A DNA stretch of 39,579 bases from Gammaproteobacteria bacterium (GTDB lineage: Bacteria; Pseudomonadota; Gammaproteobacteria; Steroidobacterales; Steroidobacteraceae): the NCBI GenBank assembly GCA_028293725.1, contig JAQGOE010000145.1, forward strand, positions 1 to 39,579, written 5' to 3'. The notes beneath the pieces were generated by a model, which saw nothing but the letters and a program-made list of their open reading frames with translations, was not told the DNA's origin and did no database searches. Position 1 is the first letter of the stretch. The number at the start of each line of letters is the position of its first letter. Made by a program: the position numbers and the translations under genes. Shown here one piece after another: positions 30,681-37,231 of this stretch.

Positions 30681-31391
30681 ATGTGTGCCGACACAGTATT
30701 GACGCCCGCGACCGAACTCGCGGGCAGGAATGCCCTGCGATTTCCGAACGAGAGCCCGGAGTACCGGCGGGCCCGCCAGGTGTTGTTGGCTGAGGAAATT
30801 GAGCTGAGGCGTCACATCGAGCGCGTGGCGGAGCAGCGCCGTGCGCTACCCCCGGGTGGCGAGGTGGCGAAGAATTATCGGTTCCAAGGGGAGAGCGGCC
30901 CGGCCGGCTTAGCCGACCTTTTCGGCGACAAGCAAACGCTCGTGATCTACAGCTACATGTTCGGGCCCCAGCGCGAGCGACCTTGCCCGATGTGCACCTC
31001 GCTTCTTAGTGCATGGGATGGTGAGGCACGCGATGTCGAGCAGCGCGTTGCATTGGCGGTAGTCGCGCGCTCGCCGATCGAGCGGCTCGTCGCGTTCAAG
31101 AAGGAGCGAGGCTGGCGTTACCTCAAACTGTATTCCGACCTGACAGACGAGTTCAGCCGTGACTACCACGCTATCTCCTCTCAGGGTGGCGATGACGCGG
31201 CTTTCAGTGTGTTCACACGTCGCGATGGCAAGATTCGCCACTTCTGGAGCGGAGAGATGGGGTTCGAGCAAGCCGATCCGGGCCAGGATCCGCGCGGGGC
31301 GCCTGACCTGATGCCTATATGGACTATCCTGGATTCAACACCGGAGGGGCGCGCGCCGGACTGGTACCCGAAGCTCGACTATGTCCGGTGA
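30681..31391 (+). CDS. DUF899 family thioredoxin-like protein
   Basis: A 236-residue protein, the usual length of the DUF899 family. It has ARQVLLAEEIELRRHIERVAEQRR near the start, then a thioredoxin-like core with LVIYSYMFGPQ, a CPMC pair at Cys102 and Cys105 (PCPMCTSLLSAWDG) and the YHAISSQGGDDAAFSVF segment. DUF899 proteins are predicted redox proteins of unknown function. There is no signal peptide. A GAAGGAGAAGG ribosome site precedes ATG 30681. The 168 bases before it hold no gene; a TTGACC at about 30573 has no good -10 at normal spacing. It sits alone between the S9 peptidase and DUF3237 genes. Confidence 0.83.
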   Translation: MCADTVLTPATELAGRNALRFPNESPEYRRARQVLLAEEIELRRHIERVAEQRRALPPGGEVAKNYRFQGESGPAGLADLFGDKQTLVIYSYMFGPQRERPCPMCTSLLSAWDGEARDVEQRVALAVVARSPIERLVAFKKERGWRYLKLYSDLTDEFSRDYHAISSQGGDDAAFSVFTRRDGKIRHFWSGEMGFEQADPGQDPRGAPDLMPIWTILDSTPEGRAPDWYPKLDYVR

Positions 31392-31412
31392 GCGCGTAGG
31401 GTAGGCGGGATT

Positions 31413-31442
31413 TTGCCGCGGCGCGCGTTATTTGTTATAACG
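31413..31442 (+). promoter_or_regulatory. promoter with overlapping palindrome before the DUF3237 gene
   Basis: TTGCCG (31413-31418), a 17-base spacer and TATAAC (31436-31441) form a sigma70-like promoter. A perfect inverted repeat, CGTTAT-TTGTT-ATAACG (31426-31442), overlaps the -10 box, the position expected for a repressor site. The transcript would start near 31448, only about nine bases before GTG 31457. The same TTGCCG -35 is used before the IclR gene at 299. Confidence 0.55.
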
Positions 31443-31456
31443 TCGTTTCATCCGAC

Positions 31457-31942
31457 GTGAGGGCTTTGACCTTGGACGAATCGGCGTTGGATCTGCGGTT
31501 CACGCATGCGTTCGATATCCGCATAAACTTCGACAAGCGGTGGTTGATCGGGCCCGTGTCGGGGGGTGCCAACGTGGGCTACACTTCCATTGGCGCAGGC
31601 TGCACTGTCAGCGGGCCTAAGTTGAATGGAAAGCTCGTCGACTACAGTGGCGCGGACTGGCCCATCGTGCGACAGGATGGGGTCGTGGAGCTCAACGCCC
31701 ACTACGTGATCGAAGCGGATGATGGGGCGCGTATCTACATTCGTAACATGGGATATGTGCACGGTCCGCTGCCGCCCGACATCCCCCCGTATTTCCGTTG
31801 CACACCCTACTTCCGCGCGCCCGTTGGGCCACACGAGTGGCTCAATCGGACGGTGGTGATCGGCGTCGGACAGCGCAGGCCCAAACTCAAACCTGAGGAT
31901 CCGCCGGATCACTCGCTGTTCAGGTATTACGCTGTCCTGTAG
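31457..31942 (+). CDS. DUF3237 family protein
   Basis: A 161-residue protein with a single DUF3237 beta-barrel-like domain, seen in PVSGGANVGYTSIGAGCTVSG, DGVVELNAHYVIEADDGARI and the closing PYFRAPVGPHEWLNRTVVIG. Function is unknown, though family members often sit beside hydrolases and oxygenases of aromatic or ester catabolism. There is no signal peptide. GTG 31457 is the predicted start, very close to the mapped promoter; a TTG at 31469 (giving a slightly shorter protein) is equally possible. It ends six bases from the convergent MFS gene. Confidence 0.8.
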   Translation: MRALTLDESALDLRFTHAFDIRINFDKRWLIGPVSGGANVGYTSIGAGCTVSGPKLNGKLVDYSGADWPIVRQDGVVELNAHYVIEADDGARIYIRNMGYVHGPLPPDIPPYFRCTPYFRAPVGPHEWLNRTVVIGVGQRRPKLKPEDPPDHSLFRYYAVL

Positions 31943-31948
31943 CGGCGA

Positions 31949-33430
31949 TTATCCGGCGCGATATTGCGTGTCCAAATCCGCGCGGATCGTCCGTGCAGCG
32001 ATGAAGAAATGCAAACTGCCCAGTAGCAGGAGGACCGTGATTGACGCCATCGCGGTCGAGATACCTCGCGAAGATGCTTCGGTGCAAGCATGTTGTATCA
32101 AGGAGTTTGCGGCGGGTAGCGCAGCCCCACCTGGGCAGGCGCTCCGAAACTGTCCGAGGGTGAAGGTATGACGGGCGACGAGGTCGCTGATCGCGCCGAC
32201 GATAATGGGGCCGAGTCCGGTACCTACGAGGCTTATGACAATTGAGGCAGTGAATGCTGAGGAGGCTCGCATGGTCGCGCCGACCATGTTCTGAGCGATC
32301 GTCAGGGTCGGTGTAAAGAAGACAAAAAGGGCGATCTGCGCGGGTACCAACAGTGACAGGGTCCGCGGGAGGGTGGGCTGCAAGAAGCCCATTTCGTACA
32401 GCGGCATGGAGAGCGCCAGTGCAATCGCAGGCCCCCAGGCGTACCAGCGCCGGTCTCGTTTCGCGGCCCAGGCCACGCCAAAACCACCCAGCGCCAAACC
32501 TGAAGCCATGGACACAACGGCGAACAATCCGAGGAATCGCCCCGCCGCGGCGGTGCCAATATGGAACACAGCGATGAGATATCGAGGCCAGAACTGACTG
32601 AGGCCGTTCAAAGCAATTGCCGCGAATGAGGCGCCTAGCAACACATGCCGCATGGCTGGTTTCGACAGCAAAAACCGCATCGCGGTGGCAAAGGTAGGTA
32701 TCGCGGTCGCGTCTGGGCCGCTGGCGTCGGGGCTGCTCGGGTCGGGGCTGCTGGGGTCGGGGCCGCTGGCCTCGGCCGGGAGAGCGTCGTAGGAACCTCG
32801 TCTGGGTTCCACCAATGTCAGCCAGGCCATCAGCGCAACCAACGCCGCCGGAACTGCGAGGCCGATGAACCAATTGCGCCAATTCGAATGTTGGGCGGTC
32901 CAACCTCCGATGGTCGAGCCCAACAGTGCGCCGATGGGAGCCCCTAACCATATGATGGTCGTCGCAGACGCGCGCCGGTTCGCAGGGTAGTGGTCGCCGA
33001 GCAGGGACGATACAGGCGGCCCCAGGCCCGCATCTCCGATACTGACTCCTATACGACACACCAGCAGAGCGGTAAAACCGCGAATCTGCGCGGCGAGGGC
33101 GCTGAAGCAGGCAAACATCGCCATCGATGCGGCGACGATCCTGGTTCGACTGCGGCGCTCAGCGAGGCGCGCGAGCGGCAGGCCCAGCAACGAATGAAAG
33201 ATCGCGAAGGCCAATCCCTGGATCAGGCCCATTTCGGTATCGGTGAGTCGTAGATCGGTCTTCAGTGCCGGCGCCACAGCCGCCAGGCCCTGGCGGTCGG
33301 CCACGTTCAGGGCGTTCAGGAGCATCAGTATGAAGAGGGCCCACGCCCGGTAGCCTCTGGTGAGCTCCGCTGCGTGGGGTCTCGCCGCCGCGGTTGCTTT
33401 TACCAGTGTCGGCTGAAAAGGGTGTTGCAT
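31949..33430 (-). CDS. MFS transporter (spinster-like)
   Basis: A 493-residue transporter with 12 helices. TM1 carries LNALNVADRQGLAAV and the TM2-3 loop ARLAERRSRTRIV; IGVSIGDAGLGPPVSSLLGD is typical of spinster-like MFS proteins, as in the transporter at 20801. I chose ATG 33430, 13 bases after the SnoaL-like stop; the earlier start at 33499 overlaps that gene. The central cytoplasmic loop contains a PDPSS-type pentapeptide repeat encoded by 15-bp tandem units. It is the last gene of a likely operon with a CocE-like hydrolase and a double SnoaL protein, so it may export or import the hydrolase's substrate or product. Confidence 0.85.
   Translation of the reverse strand: MQHPFQPTLVKATAAARPHAAELTRGYRAWALFILMLLNALNVADRQGLAAVAPALKTDLRLTDTEMGLIQGLAFAIFHSLLGLPLARLAERRSRTRIVAASMAMFACFSALAAQIRGFTALLVCRIGVSIGDAGLGPPVSSLLGDHYPANRRASATTIIWLGAPIGALLGSTIGGWTAQHSNWRNWFIGLAVPAALVALMAWLTLVEPRRGSYDALPAEASGPDPSSPDPSSPDASGPDATAIPTFATAMRFLLSKPAMRHVLLGASFAAIALNGLSQFWPRYLIAVFHIGTAAAGRFLGLFAVVSMASGLALGGFGVAWAAKRDRRWYAWGPAIALALSMPLYEMGFLQPTLPRTLSLLVPAQIALFVFFTPTLTIAQNMVGATMRASSAFTASIVISLVGTGLGPIIVGAISDLVARHTFTLGQFRSACPGGAALPAANSLIQHACTEASSRGISTAMASITVLLLLGSLHFFIAARTIRADLDTQYRAG
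32711..32770. repeat. four 15-bp tandem units in the MFS central loop
   Basis: Units at 32711-32725, 32726-32740, 32741-32755 and 32756-32770 share the pattern GTCNGGGCNGCTNGG. On the reverse strand they encode ASGPD, PSSPD and similar pentapeptides in the cytoplasmic loop between the two six-helix halves. Length changes would be in frame and probably tolerated. Confidence 0.85.
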
Positions 33431-33443
33431 GGGTCGCCCCACT

Positions 33444-34295
33444 TCAAGGTCGCGCAATCTTGCGAAACGGCGCGGAGCGGATGCGAGCGAATTTTCCATC
33501 GCGCAGGTCGTAGAGGACGAACGTGTTGATGAAAATCCGTCCGCCCTTGCTCATCGGTCCGGCGGTGAATTCCGGTAGATCCTGCAATGCCAGGAACTCG
33601 GACTCGAGTTCGACTGCCAAGTGGTTCGGGGTCGCGACGAACTTATTGATCTGGAGCGTGCGGCGAGTCTGCGATCTCACGGCCTCGTAAAAGTCGAAAA
33701 TCGCTTTTCGGCCGTGCAGTTCAGTCTTACCTGCTAGGACGAGTACGACATTGTCGTCGTAATAGTCGCCATACGTTGCGACGTCGTCACGATTGAACGC
33801 ATCGATGTAGGCGGAGAATTGCTCCGCCGACATTGCGCTTTGCAGGGAGGGACCGTCCGGCTCGACCCACGCCGGCGTGTCGTTGTTCGCCGAAGCGTCC
33901 GGAAGGCTACGGTAGCGGGCGGAACGAATGCTCTCAATCGTTCCGTCGGCAACTTCGTACCACACAAAGTTGTGTGAGCAGCGCGTCTCACCCCTATAGA
34001 TCGGACCGGTGGGGAAGTCAGGCCAATCCACCAGCGCATGTAACTCCGTCTCCAGCTCAGCCACAATGTCATGCTTGCCGATAACGAGGCCGAGAATCTT
34101 GATGGTCTCGCGTAAGCGGGTTTTGACCTGGCGATAAAAACTGACTACCTCCGCGCGGCTGTGAAAATCCCCGGCTTGGCCCTGGAAGTGGATTTGGGGT
34201 GCGTAGTACTGGCTGAAAGCTGCAAAGTCATTGCGATTGAATGCGGCGATATAGCGGCGAAAGTCCGCGTCGGTTATGGCTGTTTCCGAGCTCAT
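33444..34295 (-). CDS. tandem SnoaL-like (nuclear transport factor 2 fold) protein
   Basis: A 283-residue protein with two SnoaL-like domains. The first (about residues 8-125) has RYIAAFNRNDFAAFSQYYA and the second (about 155-280) AYIDAFNRDDVATYGDYYD; both share the following FY...R..L pattern and the ELE.E..AL..LP.FT.GP segment, so the gene arose by internal duplication. SnoaL-like proteins are cyclases, isomerases or dehydratases, and many are of unknown function. ATG 34295 is chosen because it overlaps the CocE-like stop as TGATG. With the CocE hydrolase upstream and an MFS gene downstream, it may process the hydrolysis product; this is inference. No signal peptide is seen. Confidence 0.8.
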   Translation of the reverse strand: MSSETAITDADFRRYIAAFNRNDFAAFSQYYAPQIHFQGQAGDFHSRAEVVSFYRQVKTRLRETIKILGLVIGKHDIVAELETELHALVDWPDFPTGPIYRGETRCSHNFVWYEVADGTIESIRSARYRSLPDASANNDTPAWVEPDGPSLQSAMSAEQFSAYIDAFNRDDVATYGDYYDDNVVLVLAGKTELHGRKAIFDFYEAVRSQTRRTLQINKFVATPNHLAVELESEFLALQDLPEFTAGPMSKGGRIFINTFVLYDLRDGKFARIRSAPFRKIARP

Positions 34296-36013
34296 CACGG
34301 CGCCCGTGCATCGGGCGCCGGTGCCTGCGGGATGATCGGGACGAGGAGGTGAGAGTCGAACGGGCCGCCGGTGTGTATGACATGAGTCCCTTGATTGCGT
34401 GTGTCCTCGTGGCGCATGAGCGGCGAGTTTGGGCCGGCGCGGGTGATGACATCCTTCCCCTGCACGACGACTCGCAAGCCCTGTCCGAGTGCAAACCGCG
34501 TGGAGGACGGCCAGATTTCGATTTCAACAGCGACGCGCTCATCGGGACGCAGGAGTGACTCCCGGGTATGCGGATGCACCGGTTGCTCCGGGGACGAGCG
34601 CTTCTCGTCGATCTCGCGGTGACTGACTCTCAACCAACCCAGCGCCGCGGGGCCAGTCTCCAGCATTGCATAGAAAACAAATGGCACCTCACTGCCGTCG
34701 TTATCCAATTTCTGGATGGCAACGAAGAGATCCATGTCTTGCGCGCCGCGGGCTTCGACCCACAGACGCAGCTTCATGTAACCGGTGAGCTCGGTCTCAC
34801 GGCTGAAGATGTGATCGAACGTCGCTCGCCCATTTTCGGCCGTTGGGTCGTAGCGAATCTCGCTGGGCGTAGCGACCGGTGTAGCAACGAGAGTGCCGCT
34901 ACTCGCGTCGAGGTAGAGTCGTTGATATGCCGTGCGGGCGAGCGGCCACTCCTGCTCGGCGCGGAACGTGCCAACGTTCGCACGCTCGCGTATCTCGAGG
35001 AGAACCTTCGGCCACGCGGGTACGAGTGTGCCGTGTTGTTTTAGATGGTGATCAAAGAATTGCCGTTGCCGGTCGCGGCTCGAGGGTTGGTAGTAGTACG
35101 ACCATTTCTTGCGGCCGTGCACTTCCAGCCACTTCTCGGGAGACGAAATCCGTTTGTAGCCTTCGAGGGTTCCGCGGGTATGTAATCCTTGATCGGACCA
35201 ACTCGCAACGACATAAGCTGGGACGATGATTTCCTCGAGATTGCTTTCCTTGCTCTTCCAGTAGGCATCGTGCAGGGGATGCGCCTTGGCGTTGGCCGGC
35301 GTGTCTTCGGTACGCGTCGTGGACCACTGCAGGTTGCCGCTGCCGCGAACGAGGAAGGAGGTTTCCGGGATCCCGCCATGCAAGGCGAATTCGCGGTACC
35401 AATCGCTGAACCCTTCCCAGGGATTGATGGCTGCCAGGTGTTTGGGGCGCAGGGGGCCCACTTGCCACTGGATGGCCGCAAGATACGACACCCCGGTCAT
35501 GCCTACCTTGCCGTTAGTCCAGGGAAGCTCCCCGAGCCATTCGATCAGATCGAAACAGTCTTGCGCCTCTCCTAAGCCACCATGACGAAGTTCCCCTTGT
35601 GAATACCAACTACCGCGTGGATCCGGGTAGACCACCGCGTAGCCGCGCGGGCACCAGTACAGCGGATCCGGGGCCTCGAAGGCGGTGTAAGGTGAGATCC
35701 AGCCATCCTCCACCCCGGCGGCAGGCCACGGCAGACGAGCGGCGGTGTTGTGCTTACCGTACGGGCTCCAACCGAGCAGGATGGGCAACGACTCGTTGGG
35801 GAGGGAGTCGGGTCTGTAGATATCCACAAAAATCGGCGTGCCATCCCGCATGCGCACGGGCAGATTGCGCGCGATGTGCAGGCCGTGTTCGCGCACTTCC
35901 TCGTAGTTCGGAGGAGGCGGTGCCTTCTTCCCCGTTACGCGCGATGGATGAACGCCCTCGCGCATGATGAGCTCGAATTCGGCCTCGGCCGGCGCATTTG
36001 GATTATTAAGCAC
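34295..36013 (-). CDS. CocE/NonD family hydrolase
   Basis: A 572-residue protein starting at GTG 36013, with AGGGG six bases upstream. It lacks a signal peptide, unlike the other CocE-like enzyme. The alpha/beta-hydrolase core has VRMRDGTPIFVDIYRP, and the triad is Ser176 in TGVSYLA, Asp274 in SWSDQG and His299 in EVHGRKKW. A C-terminal jelly-roll domain follows (TGYMKLRLWVEA). The nucleophile motif is GxSYxA rather than the usual GxSYxG. Relatives hydrolyse esters or amides, including cocaine esterase and X-prolyl dipeptidyl peptidase. It heads an operon with the double SnoaL and MFS genes. Its activity on a natural ester or amide substrate is plausible but unproven. Confidence 0.87.
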   Translation of the reverse strand: MLNNPNAPAEAEFELIMREGVHPSRVTGKKAPPPPNYEEVREHGLHIARNLPVRMRDGTPIFVDIYRPDSLPNESLPILLGWSPYGKHNTAARLPWPAAGVEDGWISPYTAFEAPDPLYWCPRGYAVVYPDPRGSWYSQGELRHGGLGEAQDCFDLIEWLGELPWTNGKVGMTGVSYLAAIQWQVGPLRPKHLAAINPWEGFSDWYREFALHGGIPETSFLVRGSGNLQWSTTRTEDTPANAKAHPLHDAYWKSKESNLEEIIVPAYVVASWSDQGLHTRGTLEGYKRISSPEKWLEVHGRKKWSYYYQPSSRDRQRQFFDHHLKQHGTLVPAWPKVLLEIRERANVGTFRAEQEWPLARTAYQRLYLDASSGTLVATPVATPSEIRYDPTAENGRATFDHIFSRETELTGYMKLRLWVEARGAQDMDLFVAIQKLDNDGSEVPFVFYAMLETGPAALGWLRVSHREIDEKRSSPEQPVHPHTRESLLRPDERVAVEIEIWPSSTRFALGQGLRVVVQGKDVITRAGPNSPLMRHEDTRNQGTHVIHTGGPFDSHLLVPIIPQAPAPDARAP

Positions 36014-36115
36014 AGCAACCCCTACGAGCGACGAACCGATGCTGCCATCGTAACCCCCTACGTTGGCGTGCCGTAAGCGGTCAAAACGGAAATGGGGATT
36101 GTCGAAAGTGGAACG

Positions 36116-37072
36116 CTAGGAGGATAAGTGAGGGTCGGCGCGGATCGCCTCTGCCAGCAAGTCAATGAAGGCTCGAGTTCTGAGCGGCATGTGGCGCCGC
36201 TCGAGGAAGGTCGCCACGATAGGCACCGGAGGAATCGGATGGTCAGGCAATAAGCGGACCAGCTTGCCGGACCTGACTTCCGATTCACACAGGGCGTGCG
36301 TCAGAATCGCGAGTCCGAGGCCGGCGAGTACCATCTCACGTGCGACCACCACATCAGTGACGGTCATGCGGGGCGAGAGCCTGACCGGGCTGCCGTCGTC
36401 CGGATCCGCGAGCGTCCATAGGCCGTCGTTGAGCTGGTTTTCCAGGGCGATACAGTCGTGTTTCAAAAGGTCGGACGGGAAGTGTGGTGCGCCGGCGCGC
36501 TCGATGTATGAAGGACTCGCATAGATGCCGCGGGGAAGCTCGGCGAGCAGCCTGACAGGGAGATGCTCGTTGCGCACCCGTCCGATATAAATCGCGACGT
36601 CGTAGGGCTCTTCGCTAACATCCACCCAGCGGTTCGTGACATCGATCGTGAGCTTTACATCCGGGTGCTGCATGGCGAACTGCGCCAGGGCCCGGCTGAT
36701 CCATGTGTTGCCGAGGCCGAACGGTATGCTGATGTGCATGGCTCCGCTCAGATGCGATTGCATCTCGGCGGCAATGCGGCTGGCGACGGAAGCGTCGGCC
36801 GCGATCCGTTCACAATGATAGAGCAGGGCGCGCCCCACATCGGTCAGCTCGCGCGTGTGCGGCCCGCGCTTGAGCAGCACAGCGCCGACCTGCTCCTCGA
36901 GTTGTCGGAGTTTACGGCTGAGCGTCGCCTTCGGACTCTGCAACCGGACGGCGGCCTGGCTGATGCTGCCCGCATTGACGATCTCGAGGAATAACATCAG
37001 CAGGTTGAGATCGATCCCACCGCTGATCGGCGTCCACTCGGCCGGAGTTTCAGCACCGCTCCGAGATGACAT
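36116..37072 (-). CDS. LysR family transcriptional regulator
   Basis: A 318-residue regulator. The winged helix-turn-helix occupies about residues 20-80 (AGSISQAAVRLQSPKATLSRKLRQLEEQ), followed by the two-lobed periplasmic-binding-like effector domain. Residues such as PYDVAIYIGRVRNEHLPVR are typical of the CrgA/DsdC-like LysR group with a regulatory domain that opens at SGAMHISIPFGLGNTW. It lies between the CocE operon, in the same direction, and the divergent TonB receptor, separated from the latter by 159 bases containing two inverted repeats. LysR proteins usually regulate divergent genes, so the receptor or the CocE-SnoaL-MFS operon is the likely target. No effector can be named. Confidence 0.9.
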   Translation of the reverse strand: MSSRSGAETPAEWTPISGGIDLNLLMLFLEIVNAGSISQAAVRLQSPKATLSRKLRQLEEQVGAVLLKRGPHTRELTDVGRALLYHCERIAADASVASRIAAEMQSHLSGAMHISIPFGLGNTWISRALAQFAMQHPDVKLTIDVTNRWVDVSEEPYDVAIYIGRVRNEHLPVRLLAELPRGIYASPSYIERAGAPHFPSDLLKHDCIALENQLNDGLWTLADPDDGSPVRLSPRMTVTDVVVAREMVLAGLGLAILTHALCESEVRSGKLVRLLPDHPIPPVPIVATFLERRHMPLRTRAFIDLLAEAIRADPHLSS

Positions 37073-37120
37073 TGGCCCCCCTTACCCTGGCAGGTGGCTA
37101 CCACCGGAATCCGTGCACGG

Positions 37121-37133
37121 TCCAAAAATTGGA
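37121..37133. promoter_or_regulatory. 13-base palindrome between LysR and the TonB receptor
   Basis: TCCAA-AAA-TTGGA lies about 50 bases upstream of the LysR start on its strand and about 100 bases before the receptor. It is a candidate LysR binding site. A looser pair, GTTGAC (37164-37169) and GTCAAC (37189-37194), lies between it and the receptor. Confidence 0.4.
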
Positions 37134-37194
37134 ACGTGGGTTCTCATGGCAGACCCCTATCAGGTTGACTCACGTCGGTCTACGTTCGGTCAAC

Positions 37195-37217
37195 GATAGC
37201 ACACGACGCTTGCTATC
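37195..37217 (+). promoter_or_regulatory. hairpin directly before the TonB receptor ribosome site
   Basis: GATAGCA (37195-37201) and TGCTATC (37211-37217) form a perfect 7-bp inverted repeat with a 9-base loop. It ends at the edge of the AAGGGGGAAG ribosome site before GTG 37232. It could be an operator or, in the mRNA, a 5' hairpin influencing translation or stability. Confidence 0.5.
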
Positions 37218-37231
37218 CAAGGGGGAAGACC

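Noticed and set aside
31920..33059. 379-codon reverse frame overlapping the MFS gene
   Set aside because: Arg/Pro-rich composition in an alternate frame of a clear 12-helix transporter.
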